Source: Propionivibrio soli (GTDB lineage Bacteria; Pseudomonadota; Gammaproteobacteria; Burkholderiales; Rhodocyclaceae). From it: 64,000 nucleotides of DNA. Position numbers and translations under genes: made by a program. The DNA lies in the NCBI RefSeq assembly GCF_025770765.1, contig NZ_JANZKY010000005.1, positions 1 to 64,000 of the forward strand. The letters are read 5' to 3'. Below the pieces are notes generated by a model that worked only from the letters and a program-made list of their open reading frames with translations, made no database searches and was not told where the DNA came from. Within the stretch, counting starts at the first letter, position 1. Every line of letters begins with the position of its first letter. Below are positions 37,864 to 47,307 of this stretch, one piece after another.

Positions 37864-38804
37864 GCGTTCCCCTCCGACGTGCGCAACGCCGCGCCGATGG
37901 CGAGAAGGTGCTTCGCCTGATACTGCAGATCGGTTAGTTCCGGAGTGCTGCGGAAATCCATCACGGACGAGAGGTCCATCTCCTGGATCGGTACATAGAC
38001 GTTCTCCGCCAGCGCGGCGGCAAGACCTTCGACCCGGGGATAGCTAGCCAGAACGACACGCGAAACCGGAATGTGACTGTATTGCCGGTCGAAGTTGTCG
38101 AGGCTGCGCTGTACTTCGAGCACCAGCCTTTCACGCACCCGCTCACGCTGTTCGGCGTCGACCGCGCTCAGCTGCACCGACGTCATATCGCTGCGGCGGA
38201 CGGCGACGAGTTCGCCGTTGAAGGTCAATGTCAGCATGGTGCCGACGTCGTCGACGCGCAGGAAAACCAGGCCCCGATTTTCTTCTTCTAGCAACACCGC
38301 GACATTGCGCTGCGCAAGCTCGGGAATATCGACGGCGCCCAGCGTAACTTTGGCTTCCTCGAATGGCTTCACTCGGGCAAGGACGGCGGACTCGGACGCC
38401 GACACGACGAGCACGGTAGACGCCGGCCCGGAGGATTGGCCCCTGCCCGGGATGTCGAGTACGCCGATGCACGCCGTATCGACGGCGTATGGGACGACCT
38501 CTTTCAACGACCAACGCAACGCTTCCTTGCGCTCTTCCGCCGGAACCGGTGGCGCGTCGAGCTGCGTCACCGCGTATTCGCCGTCCGGCATCAATGCCGT
38601 GCAGGCGTAAGAACGCAGATCCCGTCGGGCGCGCAACCTCTGCAGTGCCTCGCGTTCGCCGTTCTCCAGCGCGAAACTCTCGAGTAGCCGCACTTCCGGC
38701 CGCGCGTCCCGAGTTCGCACCACGTGCGCGAGCGTCACCGAAGCACCGTGCAACTGGATGGCCATCCAGCCCGGTTTGCGCGATTTACGAAGAGAGGAAA
38801 GCAT
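37860..38804 (-). CDS. mshI: MSHA biogenesis protein MshI (PilM-like)
   Basis: Cytoplasmic actin-fold protein (314 aa) of the PilM/GspL type that links the inner membrane ring to the motor. LRWSLKEVVPYAVDTACIGVLDIP and ELAQRNVAVLLEEENRGLVFLRV fit the family, and it stops by overlapping the PilN-like gene. First gene after mshQ, 75 bp downstream; no convincing promoter was seen in that gap. Confidence 0.84.
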   Translation of the reverse strand: MLSSLRKSRKPGWMAIQLHGASVTLAHVVRTRDARPEVRLLESFALENGEREALQRLRARRDLRSYACTALMPDGEYAVTQLDAPPVPAEERKEALRWSLKEVVPYAVDTACIGVLDIPGRGQSSGPASTVLVVSASESAVLARVKPFEEAKVTLGAVDIPELAQRNVAVLLEEENRGLVFLRVDDVGTMLTLTFNGELVAVRRSDMTSVQLSAVDAEQRERVRERLVLEVQRSLDNFDRQYSHIPVSRVVLASYPRVEGLAAALAENVYVPIQEMDLSSVMDFRSTPELTDLQYQAKHLLAIGAALRTSEGNA

Positions 38805-38879
38805 GGACCCACTTATCTATATTTTGGCGGAACGATACATATTAACCGCTCCGGCAACAACGCCTTTTTTCACGAATCA

Positions 38880-41800
38880 TCAGAAGTTCTCGCGCCGGTA
38901 GATCAGTGGCGTTTTGTAGCGACCGAAAGCCGCCATCGCATCCGGAACCGGTCCAAACCAACTCGGTACCGTGGCCGTGATTTTCGCCGTTCCGAAGTTG
39001 TTCGCTCCCGGCGCAGCGAGCCAGAGATTGAAGTCGCCGGCGAAGCCCACGGACGTTGTCGCTCCTTCCCGGAAACGGCGGGGCATTGGCGCAGCTGTTG
39101 CGCACGCAGCCCCCCCGCTCAATGCCGGGAGGCTATCGCGAACGCAGGTGGGCAGAGTACCGGGTGAGTTGGTTAGCCCCACGCTTACCGCGTTATTCGG
39201 ATCAAGGTCCACGTTGCCAGTGCAGCTGTCAGCCGTGTTGAGAACCCACCCACTTCCATTCCAGAACTCGGTCCTGAAAACGACAGGCAGGTCGAGAAGC
39301 TCGGAACCGTACGCGTTGCCCAGCCTCACGCGGCCACTCCGGACTTTGGTCGTTCCCTCGACCGTTGACGAAGGCAGCGTACGCAACGAGGTAACACCGT
39401 CCGTATCCAGAGCGCGAAGACGTACGTTCGTCTCGGGCGTTTGCCGATTGGTAAAGGTATAGCTCGGCCGCGCACTCCCGACCCCCGCATTGAATTTCGT
39501 GTTCTGAATCGTATTCGGAGAAAGAGCTCCAGGGCCAGGATTATTCTCGGTATCCCCTTCGTTCCGGGCCATCAAAGTCACTACCTTGGCAAATGCAGCG
39601 GTGTAGTTCTGCGTCGTTCCCCCACTCCCGTTCTTTGCCGTGACTTGTAGTTGAAACGGCTGGCCAGAGTAGGAGAAACCACCGGCGTCGCAGCCCTGCG
39701 TTACGGCCGTATCGAAGTGATCCGGGATGAATCGGCCGAAATGCGCCGTCTCGACCGTGTTGCCGAAATTGCAACCGTACTTGCCTTGACCGTTCAAAGT
39801 GTTCGAGAAATTGCCTACGACGCAATCTCCGCCGAGCTTGTCGCCTGAATCGGCGACGAACGAGTCGTCGAAAACGCCATTCACCCTGAATCGGAAATAG
39901 CCGACTTCGTCGTAGGTGAAGCTGCCGTTGGCGTTGTTTCCCGACGCACCGTTCGCTGTGTTGGAAAAGCTTCCGGCAAGCGTGCCCGTTCCAGGCGCTG
40001 ACCGCCCTCCCGATGGCACGCCAGGCCATTCGATCAGCGAAGGATTGACCGTCGGCTTTCCATCGTATCCCGGAACACCCGAATTCGCGGAAAGCGTAAA
40101 TGCGGTTTCCGTCTTCACCACGGGCGTCGCCGTCGCGCTGACGCCAGAGCCATCGGCAGAAGCGCTCGAGGTGACGCTGGTAAAGCCGCTCGGCCGGACC
40201 GCGAAGCTGTCGGTCGAGCATGCCGGCGCGGATGAGCCAACCTTCGCGCGAACGCGCACGTTGCGTGCTGCATTGACGTAGGTGAACTGCACAGTCTTAC
40301 GTCCGGCGTTCCCCGCGGCGTACGTAATCGGGTTGGTTGACGTTAACCCGGCCCCGGTTGGGCAGGCCGACGACGACGCATCGACGAGATCGACGTTGAC
40401 GGTTCCCGTGTAGCCGGTGTTCACGGTGGAAGGGGAAGTAAGCGCAAGGACATCCACATTGAACGGAACGCCCGCAAGCTTGGTGAAAAGCCGTGTTTGC
40501 GGAGCCGCCCCCGGCTCAACCGCGTCGAAGGAACACGATGAGGAGGCGAAGTTAATGGTGCATGTTTCGGTACTTCCTTTGAAACAGCGGGGCGCGGTTT
40601 TACCGGGTGCAGGGGAAACGCTCACCATTCCGAGCGTTACGTCACCGGCCGTTGCGTAGCTCAGCTGTCGCGACGTGACCCCACCGGAGAATGTAAAAGT
40701 ATCGCCACCAATCCATCCCGAAGGCGACAGGCGGACCGTAACGTCCCCAGTGTAAAGCGTGGAGCAATCTTCGTTGAAACATGCCTTCACGATGACCGTT
40801 TCGGGCGCGCAGACCGACGCAACGCCGTCGTGCTCGATGCGGATATGGTCGAACGTGCCCGAGCAATTGCGGCCGAGATTCATATCGGCCTGAACTTCGG
40901 CAGCACTCAGTTCGTATTTGTACAGCTTCACTTCGTCGATCATGCCGCGGAAATTCCGCGCCGGCAGCAGGGTACAGTTCGAGTTCGTCGAGATGTCCCC
41001 TCCGATATAGAACGGGCAGGAGTTGGCGGCGAGCGTACCGGTCCAATTGTTCGTGTTCGCGTCCGGAACCCCATTGATGTAGATCTTCTGCCGGCCGGCT
41101 CCGCTGGCGGAACTGAACGTGATCGCAATATGCGTCCACGTATTGAGTGGAATCGTCGCCGCTGACGTCAGAGTCGACGAATTCCACCACCAATAGAGTT
41201 TGCCGCTGGAGTTGAGGTGGAACTCATAGTTGACGTCGTTGGACAGGATCGACGCCATTTCGGATGGCAGCGCCGTTGGGTAAATCCAGGCCGATGCAGA
41301 GAGCTGGCTGGTGTAATCGAACTGCGCATTACGGGCGACGCTGATGACGGCGTTTCCGTCGAAGCGACCGGCATTGCAGAAACCGCCGACGACCGAGGGA
41401 TAGAGAGAATCGATGGTGGGCGACGGGATGACGGCGTTAGTCGCGGTCGGGTTGGTTGTCGTTCGACGTTGCCCATGCAACGCTGTACCGCCGCTGTCGA
41501 TGATTTCCCCTGCGGATCCCGTCCAGGATCCAGCAGGTTCGTCCAGGCGGAAGTGCGTTCTCGCTCCGGCGAGGACGAGAATCGAGGCACTGGCCGAGTT
41601 TGCGCCCGGCGATGTCACTGTGTTTGTCAATGTACCCTGAGCGTTGAGAGACACCGCAAGTGTCATCTGCGCAGTAGCTCCTGAAGCCATCGAGGGAATG
41701 GTCCACGCAATGTTCTGCCCGGACTGAGCCACGGAACCGAGCGTGGCGGCATGCGTCGAGTAACTCATCCCAGCCGGAAGAACGTCCGAAACGACGACGT

Positions 41801-43853
41801 TCGAGAGCGTATCCGCCGACGGATTGCTCACTGAGATAGTGAACGTGATGACGTCACCGACCACCGCGGATGCGGCACTCGCTGTCTTCGTCAAGCGGAC
41901 GACGGGGGCGATCGTGCCAACCGCGAAACTACCGAATGCCGTCGTTCCCGGGAAAGTCGCTGTCCCGCCCGTCGCTGACGGCGAGTTCTCCGTCGCTGAT
42001 CCCGCTGGGATCGACCAAACGCTGCCGGAGTAACGAACGGTCTTGAATTTCGCAATCGTGGCCCCTGTGTCGACGTCCCCAGCGAGGAATGCAAAAGTCG
42101 CCGAATAGCTTCCGCCACTTGGTAACGATGACATCATGTCGCCGCTTGCTCCGAGCGTCCAATAGCGGTTCACATCGAGCGACGACTGAATGCCCGAGGT
42201 CGCAACCTGCGGGTGCTCACCGTTGTCGGTACGGCCGGTCAGGGTACCGCCCGTAATTCCGTTAAACCAGGGAATGGTCAGAGAGATCGGTGCGTAAGCC
42301 GTCGCCGTACCGACGGGATAAGTACACGTCACGCCCCACGCCGGGAACGTTAATCGCAGGTTGCCATTAACGAAACTGTCGCTGTCTCCGCCCGCGACCG
42401 AGGTCGGACAGTTTCCGCCGACGGTAAGGATATAGGAGCCCGTGGTGACGAGCCCGCGACTCAAGGTCAGCGTGCCCGTCACGGTCACGTTGCGGGCGAG
42501 AAGGAGACCGCTGACGTTATTGAGCGTCAGGTTGGCAAACGTTGTATCGCTGGAGCCCGTCACCCGTTGCAACGAGCTTCCGTTGAAGATCCACGATGTC
42601 GAAGGCAGACTGATTGTTCCGTTGTTGGTCAGGTTGCCCTTGAGGTTCAGTGTCGAAGAAGCGTTACTCGTTACCGTGCTACCGGTATTGACTGTAAAGT
42701 CCGTTATCGTCGTCGAGGTTCCGTAAAACGTTGCCGACTGCGATCCAGACTTGGTGAAGACGAGCGAACCGACTGTAAACGCCGCCGAATTGTTGGTGAC
42801 GTTTCCCCCGACGTTGAAGGTGCCGTTCACCGTAAGCGCGGCATTGGTCGTCGTGTTGGCGGACACCGTTAACGTATCGGCGAGGAACGACGCGCCGTTG
42901 ATGGTGAGGTCGCCACCGACGGAGATCGCCAGGCTGCCGCTGGCCCCATTGTCGGCCACCGCGCCTGAACTCGTCAGGTTTCCGGTCACTGCGAGAGTGC
43001 GTGCAGCAATTCCGCCTTGCCGCAGCGCCCCAGAGTTGATGGTCAGGGAAGCAACGGTCGCATCCGTATCGAGCGTGACGGTATCGTTGTTGATCGTCGC
43101 GTTGTCCGTAGCGATCGGAGGCCCGTCGCTGTCCCCACAATTCCATGTTGCCGCGGCGCTCCAGTTGCCCGAGGCAACGGAGACGCAATTCCTCTCCGGT
43201 ACCACGTAATCAACCATGATACTGATAGCATCCACCCCCACTGTCGGGGTCCCGCTCCCGTTCATCGGCGCACGCGTCGCGAACACCACTCCGAATGCGG
43301 AACCGTTGATCTCTGCAGGCTTCCAGGTAGTACCCCAAAGAGAGTTCGCGCCACCGTGTGCCTCAACAACGTCCGCGGTTGTGTAGATCGTAGATGTCGC
43401 CCCGTTGGAACCCACAATGGCGGATGCTTTGATCAACCGAACTTCAGAATCAAGTGGTTTCGGATTGTTCTGCCCACTGGCGTACAACCGCTCAACCTTG
43501 ACCGTGATGCCGTTGATCGTCGCCCAGACAGGAAGGATGGAAAAACCGAAGTCAGTACAACGGAGATAATTGCTTGTTGCCCCGCTGAATAATTGAGCAA
43601 AGGCGTAACTATTGTCACTCTGCCGAGCACGCTCAGGGCTATTCCAGGGTCGAGTCCCGACCGTCGAATCGTTTACGCAATTCGTTGGAGTCCGCTCAAC
43701 GGTCAAAGCAAATGCCGATGAGGTAGCGAAAGCAAAAACGAGCATCGCTCCCATGGCCACAGCGGCGGCAAACCGTCGTTTGGCGCGTGCCGGACGTTGA
43801 GCCGATAAGCTGACAAGAAAGCGGCCAAACTTACTAAGGAGTTCGCTTTTCAT
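38880..43853 (-). CDS. mshQ: MshQ-like giant surface protein with LamG and DUF6701
   Basis: Exported protein (1657 aa), the largest in the window. A long signal sequence ends near residue 49 (SSAFA). Then come a domain of unknown fold (50-215), a threonine/asparagine-rich repetitive beta region (about 215-640), a DUF11 repeat (about 650-755, VVRLTKTASAASAVVGDVITF), a LamG/concanavalin-like domain (about 765-995, with WTHIAITFSS) and a C-terminal DUF6701 region (about 1000-1657). GAGGAG precedes the ATG. By position and DUF6701 it corresponds to MshQ. A pilus-associated adhesin role is inferred from the LamG domain. Confidence 0.85.
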   Translation of the reverse strand: MKSELLSKFGRFLVSLSAQRPARAKRRFAAAVAMGAMLVFAFATSSAFALTVERTPTNCVNDSTVGTRPWNSPERARQSDNSYAFAQLFSGATSNYLRCTDFGFSILPVWATINGITVKVERLYASGQNNPKPLDSEVRLIKASAIVGSNGATSTIYTTADVVEAHGGANSLWGTTWKPAEINGSAFGVVFATRAPMNGSGTPTVGVDAISIMVDYVVPERNCVSVASGNWSAAATWNCGDSDGPPIATDNATINNDTVTLDTDATVASLTINSGALRQGGIAARTLAVTGNLTSSGAVADNGASGSLAISVGGDLTINGASFLADTLTVSANTTTNAALTVNGTFNVGGNVTNNSAAFTVGSLVFTKSGSQSATFYGTSTTITDFTVNTGSTVTSNASSTLNLKGNLTNNGTISLPSTSWIFNGSSLQRVTGSSDTTFANLTLNNVSGLLLARNVTVTGTLTLSRGLVTTGSYILTVGGNCPTSVAGGDSDSFVNGNLRLTFPAWGVTCTYPVGTATAYAPISLTIPWFNGITGGTLTGRTDNGEHPQVATSGIQSSLDVNRYWTLGASGDMMSSLPSGGSYSATFAFLAGDVDTGATIAKFKTVRYSGSVWSIPAGSATENSPSATGGTATFPGTTAFGSFAVGTIAPVVRLTKTASAASAVVGDVITFTISVSNPSADTLSNVVVSDVLPAGMSYSTHAATLGSVAQSGQNIAWTIPSMASGATAQMTLAVSLNAQGTLTNTVTSPGANSASASILVLAGARTHFRLDEPAGSWTGSAGEIIDSGGTALHGQRRTTTNPTATNAVIPSPTIDSLYPSVVGGFCNAGRFDGNAVISVARNAQFDYTSQLSASAWIYPTALPSEMASILSNDVNYEFHLNSSGKLYWWWNSSTLTSAATIPLNTWTHIAITFSSASGAGRQKIYINGVPDANTNNWTGTLAANSCPFYIGGDISTNSNCTLLPARNFRGMIDEVKLYKYELSAAEVQADMNLGRNCSGTFDHIRIEHDGVASVCAPETVIVKACFNEDCSTLYTGDVTVRLSPSGWIGGDTFTFSGGVTSRQLSYATAGDVTLGMVSVSPAPGKTAPRCFKGSTETCTINFASSSCSFDAVEPGAAPQTRLFTKLAGVPFNVDVLALTSPSTVNTGYTGTVNVDLVDASSSACPTGAGLTSTNPITYAAGNAGRKTVQFTYVNAARNVRVRAKVGSSAPACSTDSFAVRPSGFTSVTSSASADGSGVSATATPVVKTETAFTLSANSGVPGYDGKPTVNPSLIEWPGVPSGGRSAPGTGTLAGSFSNTANGASGNNANGSFTYDEVGYFRFRVNGVFDDSFVADSGDKLGGDCVVGNFSNTLNGQGKYGCNFGNTVETAHFGRFIPDHFDTAVTQGCDAGGFSYSGQPFQLQVTAKNGSGGTTQNYTAAFAKVVTLMARNEGDTENNPGPGALSPNTIQNTKFNAGVGSARPSYTFTNRQTPETNVRLRALDTDGVTSLRTLPSSTVEGTTKVRSGRVRLGNAYGSELLDLPVVFRTEFWNGSGWVLNTADSCTGNVDLDPNNAVSVGLTNSPGTLPTCVRDSLPALSGGAACATAAPMPRRFREGATTSVGFAGDFNLWLAAPGANNFGTAKITATVPSWFGPVPDAMAAFGRYKTPLIYRRENF

Positions 43854-43862
43854 ACCCGCTCC

Positions 43863-44402
43863 TCACGGACACGCATACGCCGGCGCCTCGCCATCGCGGC
43901 TCCGGCACTTTGCCACCGTCGCCGAGATTTCACGCTCGACGTAATGCGGGCTACCTACATTCCCGGGGCCGGCGGCCGTGGCCGTCAACCGGTAGACGAT
44001 CACCGAACGCGTATTGCCGCTTTCCAAGTAGACGGGCGGCCCCCCGGCTCCGGCGGCTCCGGCAGGAAACCGAGAGCAGACAACGGTCACAGTAAAACCT
44101 TCGATTGCCAGAACCCCGGCAGCGCAATCCGGCATGTTCGGCCATTTGGCATCTCCCGGTGTCACGGCGGATGCATTGATCGGATCGAGTACCCGGTAAA
44201 GTCCCCACTCGATTCCTGCGCGCGCCGCCTGATACGCCCGCGTACCTTGGATGTCCTGCGCCGACGTCACGCTTTGCGTCGTCGAAACACGTGCGAGAAA
44301 TGCGGCCAGTCCAGCCAGGATCACGAGCAGGAAAATCGCGCTGGGTAGCGCAAAACCGCCATCGGATCGCCTCCTTTTCGTGTGCTCGATACGCCGCTTC
44401 AT
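43863..44402 (-). CDS. mshP: MSHA biogenesis protein MshP
   Basis: Prepilin-like membrane protein (179 aa) with a PilX-like layout: a basic leader, GGFALPSAIFLLVILAGLAAF as N-terminal hydrophobic helix, and a globular domain with GTRAYQAARAGIEWGLYRV. The leader lacks the classical G/FTLIE junction. It overlaps mshO by 4 bp and lies 9 bp before mshQ. Confidence 0.83.
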   Translation of the reverse strand: MKRRIEHTKRRRSDGGFALPSAIFLLVILAGLAAFLARVSTTQSVTSAQDIQGTRAYQAARAGIEWGLYRVLDPINASAVTPGDAKWPNMPDCAAGVLAIEGFTVTVVCSRFPAGAAGAGGPPVYLESGNTRSVIVYRLTATAAGPGNVGSPHYVEREISATVAKCRSRDGEAPAYACP

Positions 44403-45205
44403 GGCACGTTATCCACGTTGACCTGATGCAGTAGCGTGACCGACTCATCGCCTCGCGTTAACGTCAGCCGAATTGAAACCAACCCGTTGTGCTGCAAAGC
44501 GCCCACCGTATCGGCAAAGTTGCACGCGGTGACATGGGAAACCAAAACGTCAGGGGTGATCCCGGGAAAGAGATCCGCAAAAGTCATCCCCGTGGTCGGG
44601 AAACCGTTTGCAACGTATCGCCGTACGGTGCCATCAGCACATTCATATCCGATCGGAGCGCCGACGATCTGGAAGCGCTGCCCCGGCGAGGGAAACCGAA
44701 GGACATCCGCAGAAGCGATCGTCACCGTGTTGCCCCCCGTCAGCGCAACGCGTCGGTTGGTGAGCGGCCAATCGTAGGCATCGGCCCCGGGGATGCCGAG
44801 GTTGTAGACGACGAGGCTATCCCCCTTGTTCACCGTCACAGGCGGGCCCAATACGTCGAACGCCGTATCGACAACGGTGAAATCCAGGGGATTACCGGGG
44901 GCCGCCGTATCGCCGATCTCCGCACGATACCGACCAGCATCGTGCACCGGGATAAAAACGAGCTGCGTACCGGCCGCGTCGAGAATGCGCACGCTGTTGG
45001 GCAAGGCGGCTTGAAGGTCGCGGGCGATCCGCCGGGCGGCGGTATCGGCTTCGTCCGTCAGCGCCGCACGGCGGGTCGAATCGGTGTAGGCGTCCATCGC
45101 CGGTCGGATAAAGACCGCCACTGTTCCAGCGACGATGCCCGTGATGACGATGACGACAATCGCCTCGACCAGTGTAAATCCGGATTGCCGCCGTCCTCTC
45201 GTCAT
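44399..45205 (-). CDS. mshO: MSHA minor pilin MshO
   Basis: Type IV prepilin-like protein (268 aa). The cleavage site is in RRQSGFTLVEAIVVIVI, with G at the cut and E5 conserved, followed by the hydrophobic helix and a large C-terminal domain. Length and position between mshD and mshP match MshO. Probably part of the pilus tip complex. Confidence 0.87.
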   Translation of the reverse strand: MTRGRRQSGFTLVEAIVVIVITGIVAGTVAVFIRPAMDAYTDSTRRAALTDEADTAARRIARDLQAALPNSVRILDAAGTQLVFIPVHDAGRYRAEIGDTAAPGNPLDFTVVDTAFDVLGPPVTVNKGDSLVVYNLGIPGADAYDWPLTNRRVALTGGNTVTIASADVLRFPSPGQRFQIVGAPIGYECADGTVRRYVANGFPTTGMTFADLFPGITPDVLVSHVTACNFADTVGALQHNGLVSIRLTLTRGDESVTLLHQVNVDNVP

Positions 45206-45211
45206 GGTGGG

Positions 45212-45772
45212 TTATCCCGCGGCATTGGGGGCGTAACGCGCCCGGTAACCCACCAGGGTGACGTTCTCTCCGCGGCCCATCACCGTCACCGCAATGCGTA
45301 GCATCGCGCCGGCCGGCATGTCGGCAAAAGGCGCCACGCCGCCAGCCTCCGTGATGGCCACATCGACGGTGTAGCCCGCCAGCCCGTTGCCATTCAGATC
45401 GGTGGCCGCCCCATTCAAACCGCCGTAATCGGCTACGTTGTCGAAGGGATTAGTCAGGCTTCCGCGTGCCTCGCCCGCCGGAGAAGGCCCTGCGAGGCTG
45501 CTTTGACTCGTCGTGCAATCACCAGAACCGACGGCGGTCGCCGCCTTCTCGTCCTGCGGATCGCACCAGGTAAACGGCTGCTGCTCGATTTCAAGCAACA
45601 ATGACTCGGCGATTGCGAGCGCTTGCTTGCGCACCATTGGATCGGCGCTGTGTCGCACTACCGTATCGTAAGTAACGAGGATACCGGCCAGACCGACGCT
45701 AATAATTATTATGAAGACAATTAGCTCGATTAGCGTCAGCCCAGCCTGCCGCCTGCTAATTCTCTTGCACAT
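45212..45772 (-). CDS. mshD: MSHA minor pilin MshD
   Basis: Type IV prepilin-like protein (186 aa) with the processing motif RRQAGLTLIELIVFIIII (leucine instead of phenylalanine after the cut, E5 present). The C-terminal part contains two cysteines that may pair. Start ATG 45772 overlaps the mshC end by 17 bp. MshD by operon position and length. Confidence 0.87.
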   Translation of the reverse strand: MCKRISRRQAGLTLIELIVFIIIISVGLAGILVTYDTVVRHSADPMVRKQALAIAESLLLEIEQQPFTWCDPQDEKAATAVGSGDCTTSQSSLAGPSPAGEARGSLTNPFDNVADYGGLNGAATDLNGNGLAGYTVDVAITEAGGVAPFADMPAGAMLRIAVTVMGRGENVTLVGYRARYAPNAAG

Positions 45773-46226
45773 AACCCGTCGCCGCCACTACGGTGATCGA
45801 TCGCCCCGCTAGATTTGTTACAGTGATGTTCTGCCCGAACGAGGCTTCTCCCGATGGCAGAAAACTAAAGTTAATCGGTGGCGCAGTAAAGCCGCCACGA
45901 GCCGGAACCACGTACGGAGTGCCTCCATCTGGTCCGGTGACCGGTGTATTACAGGCACCGCCGAAGGCACTCGCGACGGAGAGCGCAACTGCGGGATTCG
46001 CGCCAAATACTACGCAAACTTCCCGCCGCTGCGCTACTGCGGACTTCTGCGCGTAACGCAGGATCGAAACGGTGGCATCGAAGAATCCACGCGCGTCAAA
46101 CTCGGGTTGGCTAGCAAAACGAGGCAGAGCAGTCACCGCCAGAATACCAACAACCACAAGTGTGACGACTAACTCGACCAACGTAAAACCAACAGAAACT
46201 GCGCGCTCAGATACGCGGATTGCCAC
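45756..46226 (-). CDS. mshC: MSHA minor pilin MshC
   Basis: Type IV prepilin-like protein (156 aa) with SVGFTLVELVVTLVVVG at the processing site and a GspH/FimT-like layout. GTG start with GGGTGAG upstream. It follows the second pilin gene after 44 bp that hold a terminator-like hairpin, so it is probably expressed less than the pilins. Confidence 0.85.
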   Translation of the reverse strand: MAIRVSERAVSVGFTLVELVVTLVVVGILAVTALPRFASQPEFDARGFFDATVSILRYAQKSAVAQRREVCVVFGANPAVALSVASAFGGACNTPVTGPDGGTPYVVPARGGFTAPPINFSFLPSGEASFGQNITVTNLAGRSITVVAATGYVQEN

Positions 46227-46240
46227 TATTGCTCACCCTG

Positions 46241-46269
46241 GGGAAAAACCATCCTCCTCAGTTGGAGGA
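46241..46269 (-). terminator. Intra-operon terminator or attenuator after the second MSHA pilin gene
   Basis: On the minus strand TCCTCC, a 6-base loop and GGAGGA (46269-46252) start one base after the pilin stop codon and are followed after 4 bases by TTTTT (46247-46243). It is placed between pilins and minor pilins, a typical site for partial termination. Confidence 0.55.
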
Positions 46270-46270
46270 G

Positions 46271-46717
46271 TTATCTGGCCCCGGTAAGCGTAAATGTAGC
46301 GGTCGGATCGCCTGCAGCAGTCCCTGCGCGCAATGTGCAAACGACATTAGCGCCCACCGCCAATGCGGCGGCCGCTGTTGTCACTTGATAAGTAGGATTT
46401 GTCACTGGCATCTGCTGCTGCAATAGCGCATTTGCCGTCGCAAGACTACACCCACCTGTCGTATCAACAACCGCTTGCCCGCCGGCGGGGGTCGGTGTAA
46501 CAACGGACCCATCCGTTACCGTTCTGCGCGCCAAATACGTTGAATAATTGAGGGAATTTCCTCCGTTTATTGCACCTGCAAACCCCTGTACCGCGGCTGT
46601 CCGCGCATCACCTGTCAGGTCAACAAATCGCGGCAAAGCGGTCGCCGCCAGAATCCCAAGAATAACGATGACTACAACCAACTCAATAAGCGTAAAACCC
46701 TGCTGCTTCGATTTCAT
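46271..46717 (-). CDS. MSHA-type pilin (MshA/MshB family), second copy
   Basis: Type IVa prepilin (148 aa) with a short leader MKSKQQG and mature start [24 protein letters not shown]. Two cysteines (GGCSLAT and NVVCTL) could form the C-terminal disulfide loop. It has [19 protein letters not shown] as in MshA proteins. A GGGGGTGGAC ribosome binding site precedes the ATG. By position it matches mshA of Vibrio loci; which of the two pilins is the major one cannot be decided from sequence. Confidence 0.88.
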   Translation of the reverse strand: MKSKQQGFTLIELVVVIVILGILAATALPRFVDLTGDARTAAVQGFAGAINGGNSLNYSTYLARRTVTDGSVVTPTPAGGQAVVDTTGGCSLATANALLQQQMPVTNPTYQVTTAAAALAVGANVVCTLRAGTAAGDPTATFTLTGAR

Positions 46718-46767
46718 TTGTCCACCCCCAGAAGGAAGAAATAATTACCCGAATATCGCGCCTAACG

Positions 46768-47232
46768 CTATGAACAATTGTCCAGGGTCAACCCGGTAAT
46801 GTTGTACGTTGGCTGGTTGTCTACCGCCGCCTCGGTATAGATGAAAGAGCAAGTCCCATGGCTTGAGTCAGGTTGAATCTCTTGGGTTGTGGCAGCTGCC
46901 GCCGGCACCGCGTAGTCAGGCGTAGAGATGCCCGCCAATGTCGCAATCACCGAAGCGTCTGGGTAACCGTTAGCGTAAACAACCGTGGTCCCTTCGATGG
47001 TGATGTTCGGCGTAGGTGTGCCCGTAAAGTTAGCGTTAAACCCCCGCGCAATAAGCAAACCGTGCGCCATCGCCGCGGCCCCCTTTACTGAACCCAGCGC
47101 ACCATTCATTTTTGCCAACCTAGCGTCCGCCTGCATTGCCGCGAACTTCGGTAGAGCTATTGCCGCAAGAATGCCGAGTATCGTAATAACCACGATTAAC
47201 TCGATAAGAGTAAAACCCCTGTTATTCTTCAT
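46768..47232 (-). CDS. MSHA-type pilin (MshA/MshB family), first copy
   Basis: Type IVa prepilin (154 aa) with leader MKNNRG and mature start FTLIELIVVITILGILAAIALPKF. The C-terminal pair C-x19-C (GTCSFIYTEAAV to DNC) forms a likely disulfide loop resembling MshA major pilins. GGAGGG lies 7 nt before the ATG at 47232. By position it matches mshB, but its C-terminus looks more MshA-like. Confidence 0.88.
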   Translation of the reverse strand: MKNNRGFTLIELIVVITILGILAAIALPKFAAMQADARLAKMNGALGSVKGAAAMAHGLLIARGFNANFTGTPTPNITIEGTTVVYANGYPDASVIATLAGISTPDYAVPAAAATTQEIQPDSSHGTCSFIYTEAAVDNQPTYNITGLTLDNCS

Positions 47233-47307
47233 TGAACTTCCCTCCAAAAAACGCGCATACACAGACCTGTTATAACGGCACGAATACGCCATTCATTTAC
47301 CTGTTTT

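Noticed and set aside
38805-38879. Possible promoter for mshI-N in the gap after mshQ
   Set aside because: TAATAT and TATAGA occur, but no acceptable -35 sequence lies at the right distance, so evidence is too weak.
47233-47307. Possible sigma-54 or sigma-70 promoter ahead of the first MSHA pilin gene
   Set aside because: A TATAAC and a GG...GC-like pair are present but spacing is wrong for either consensus; not reported as a promoter.
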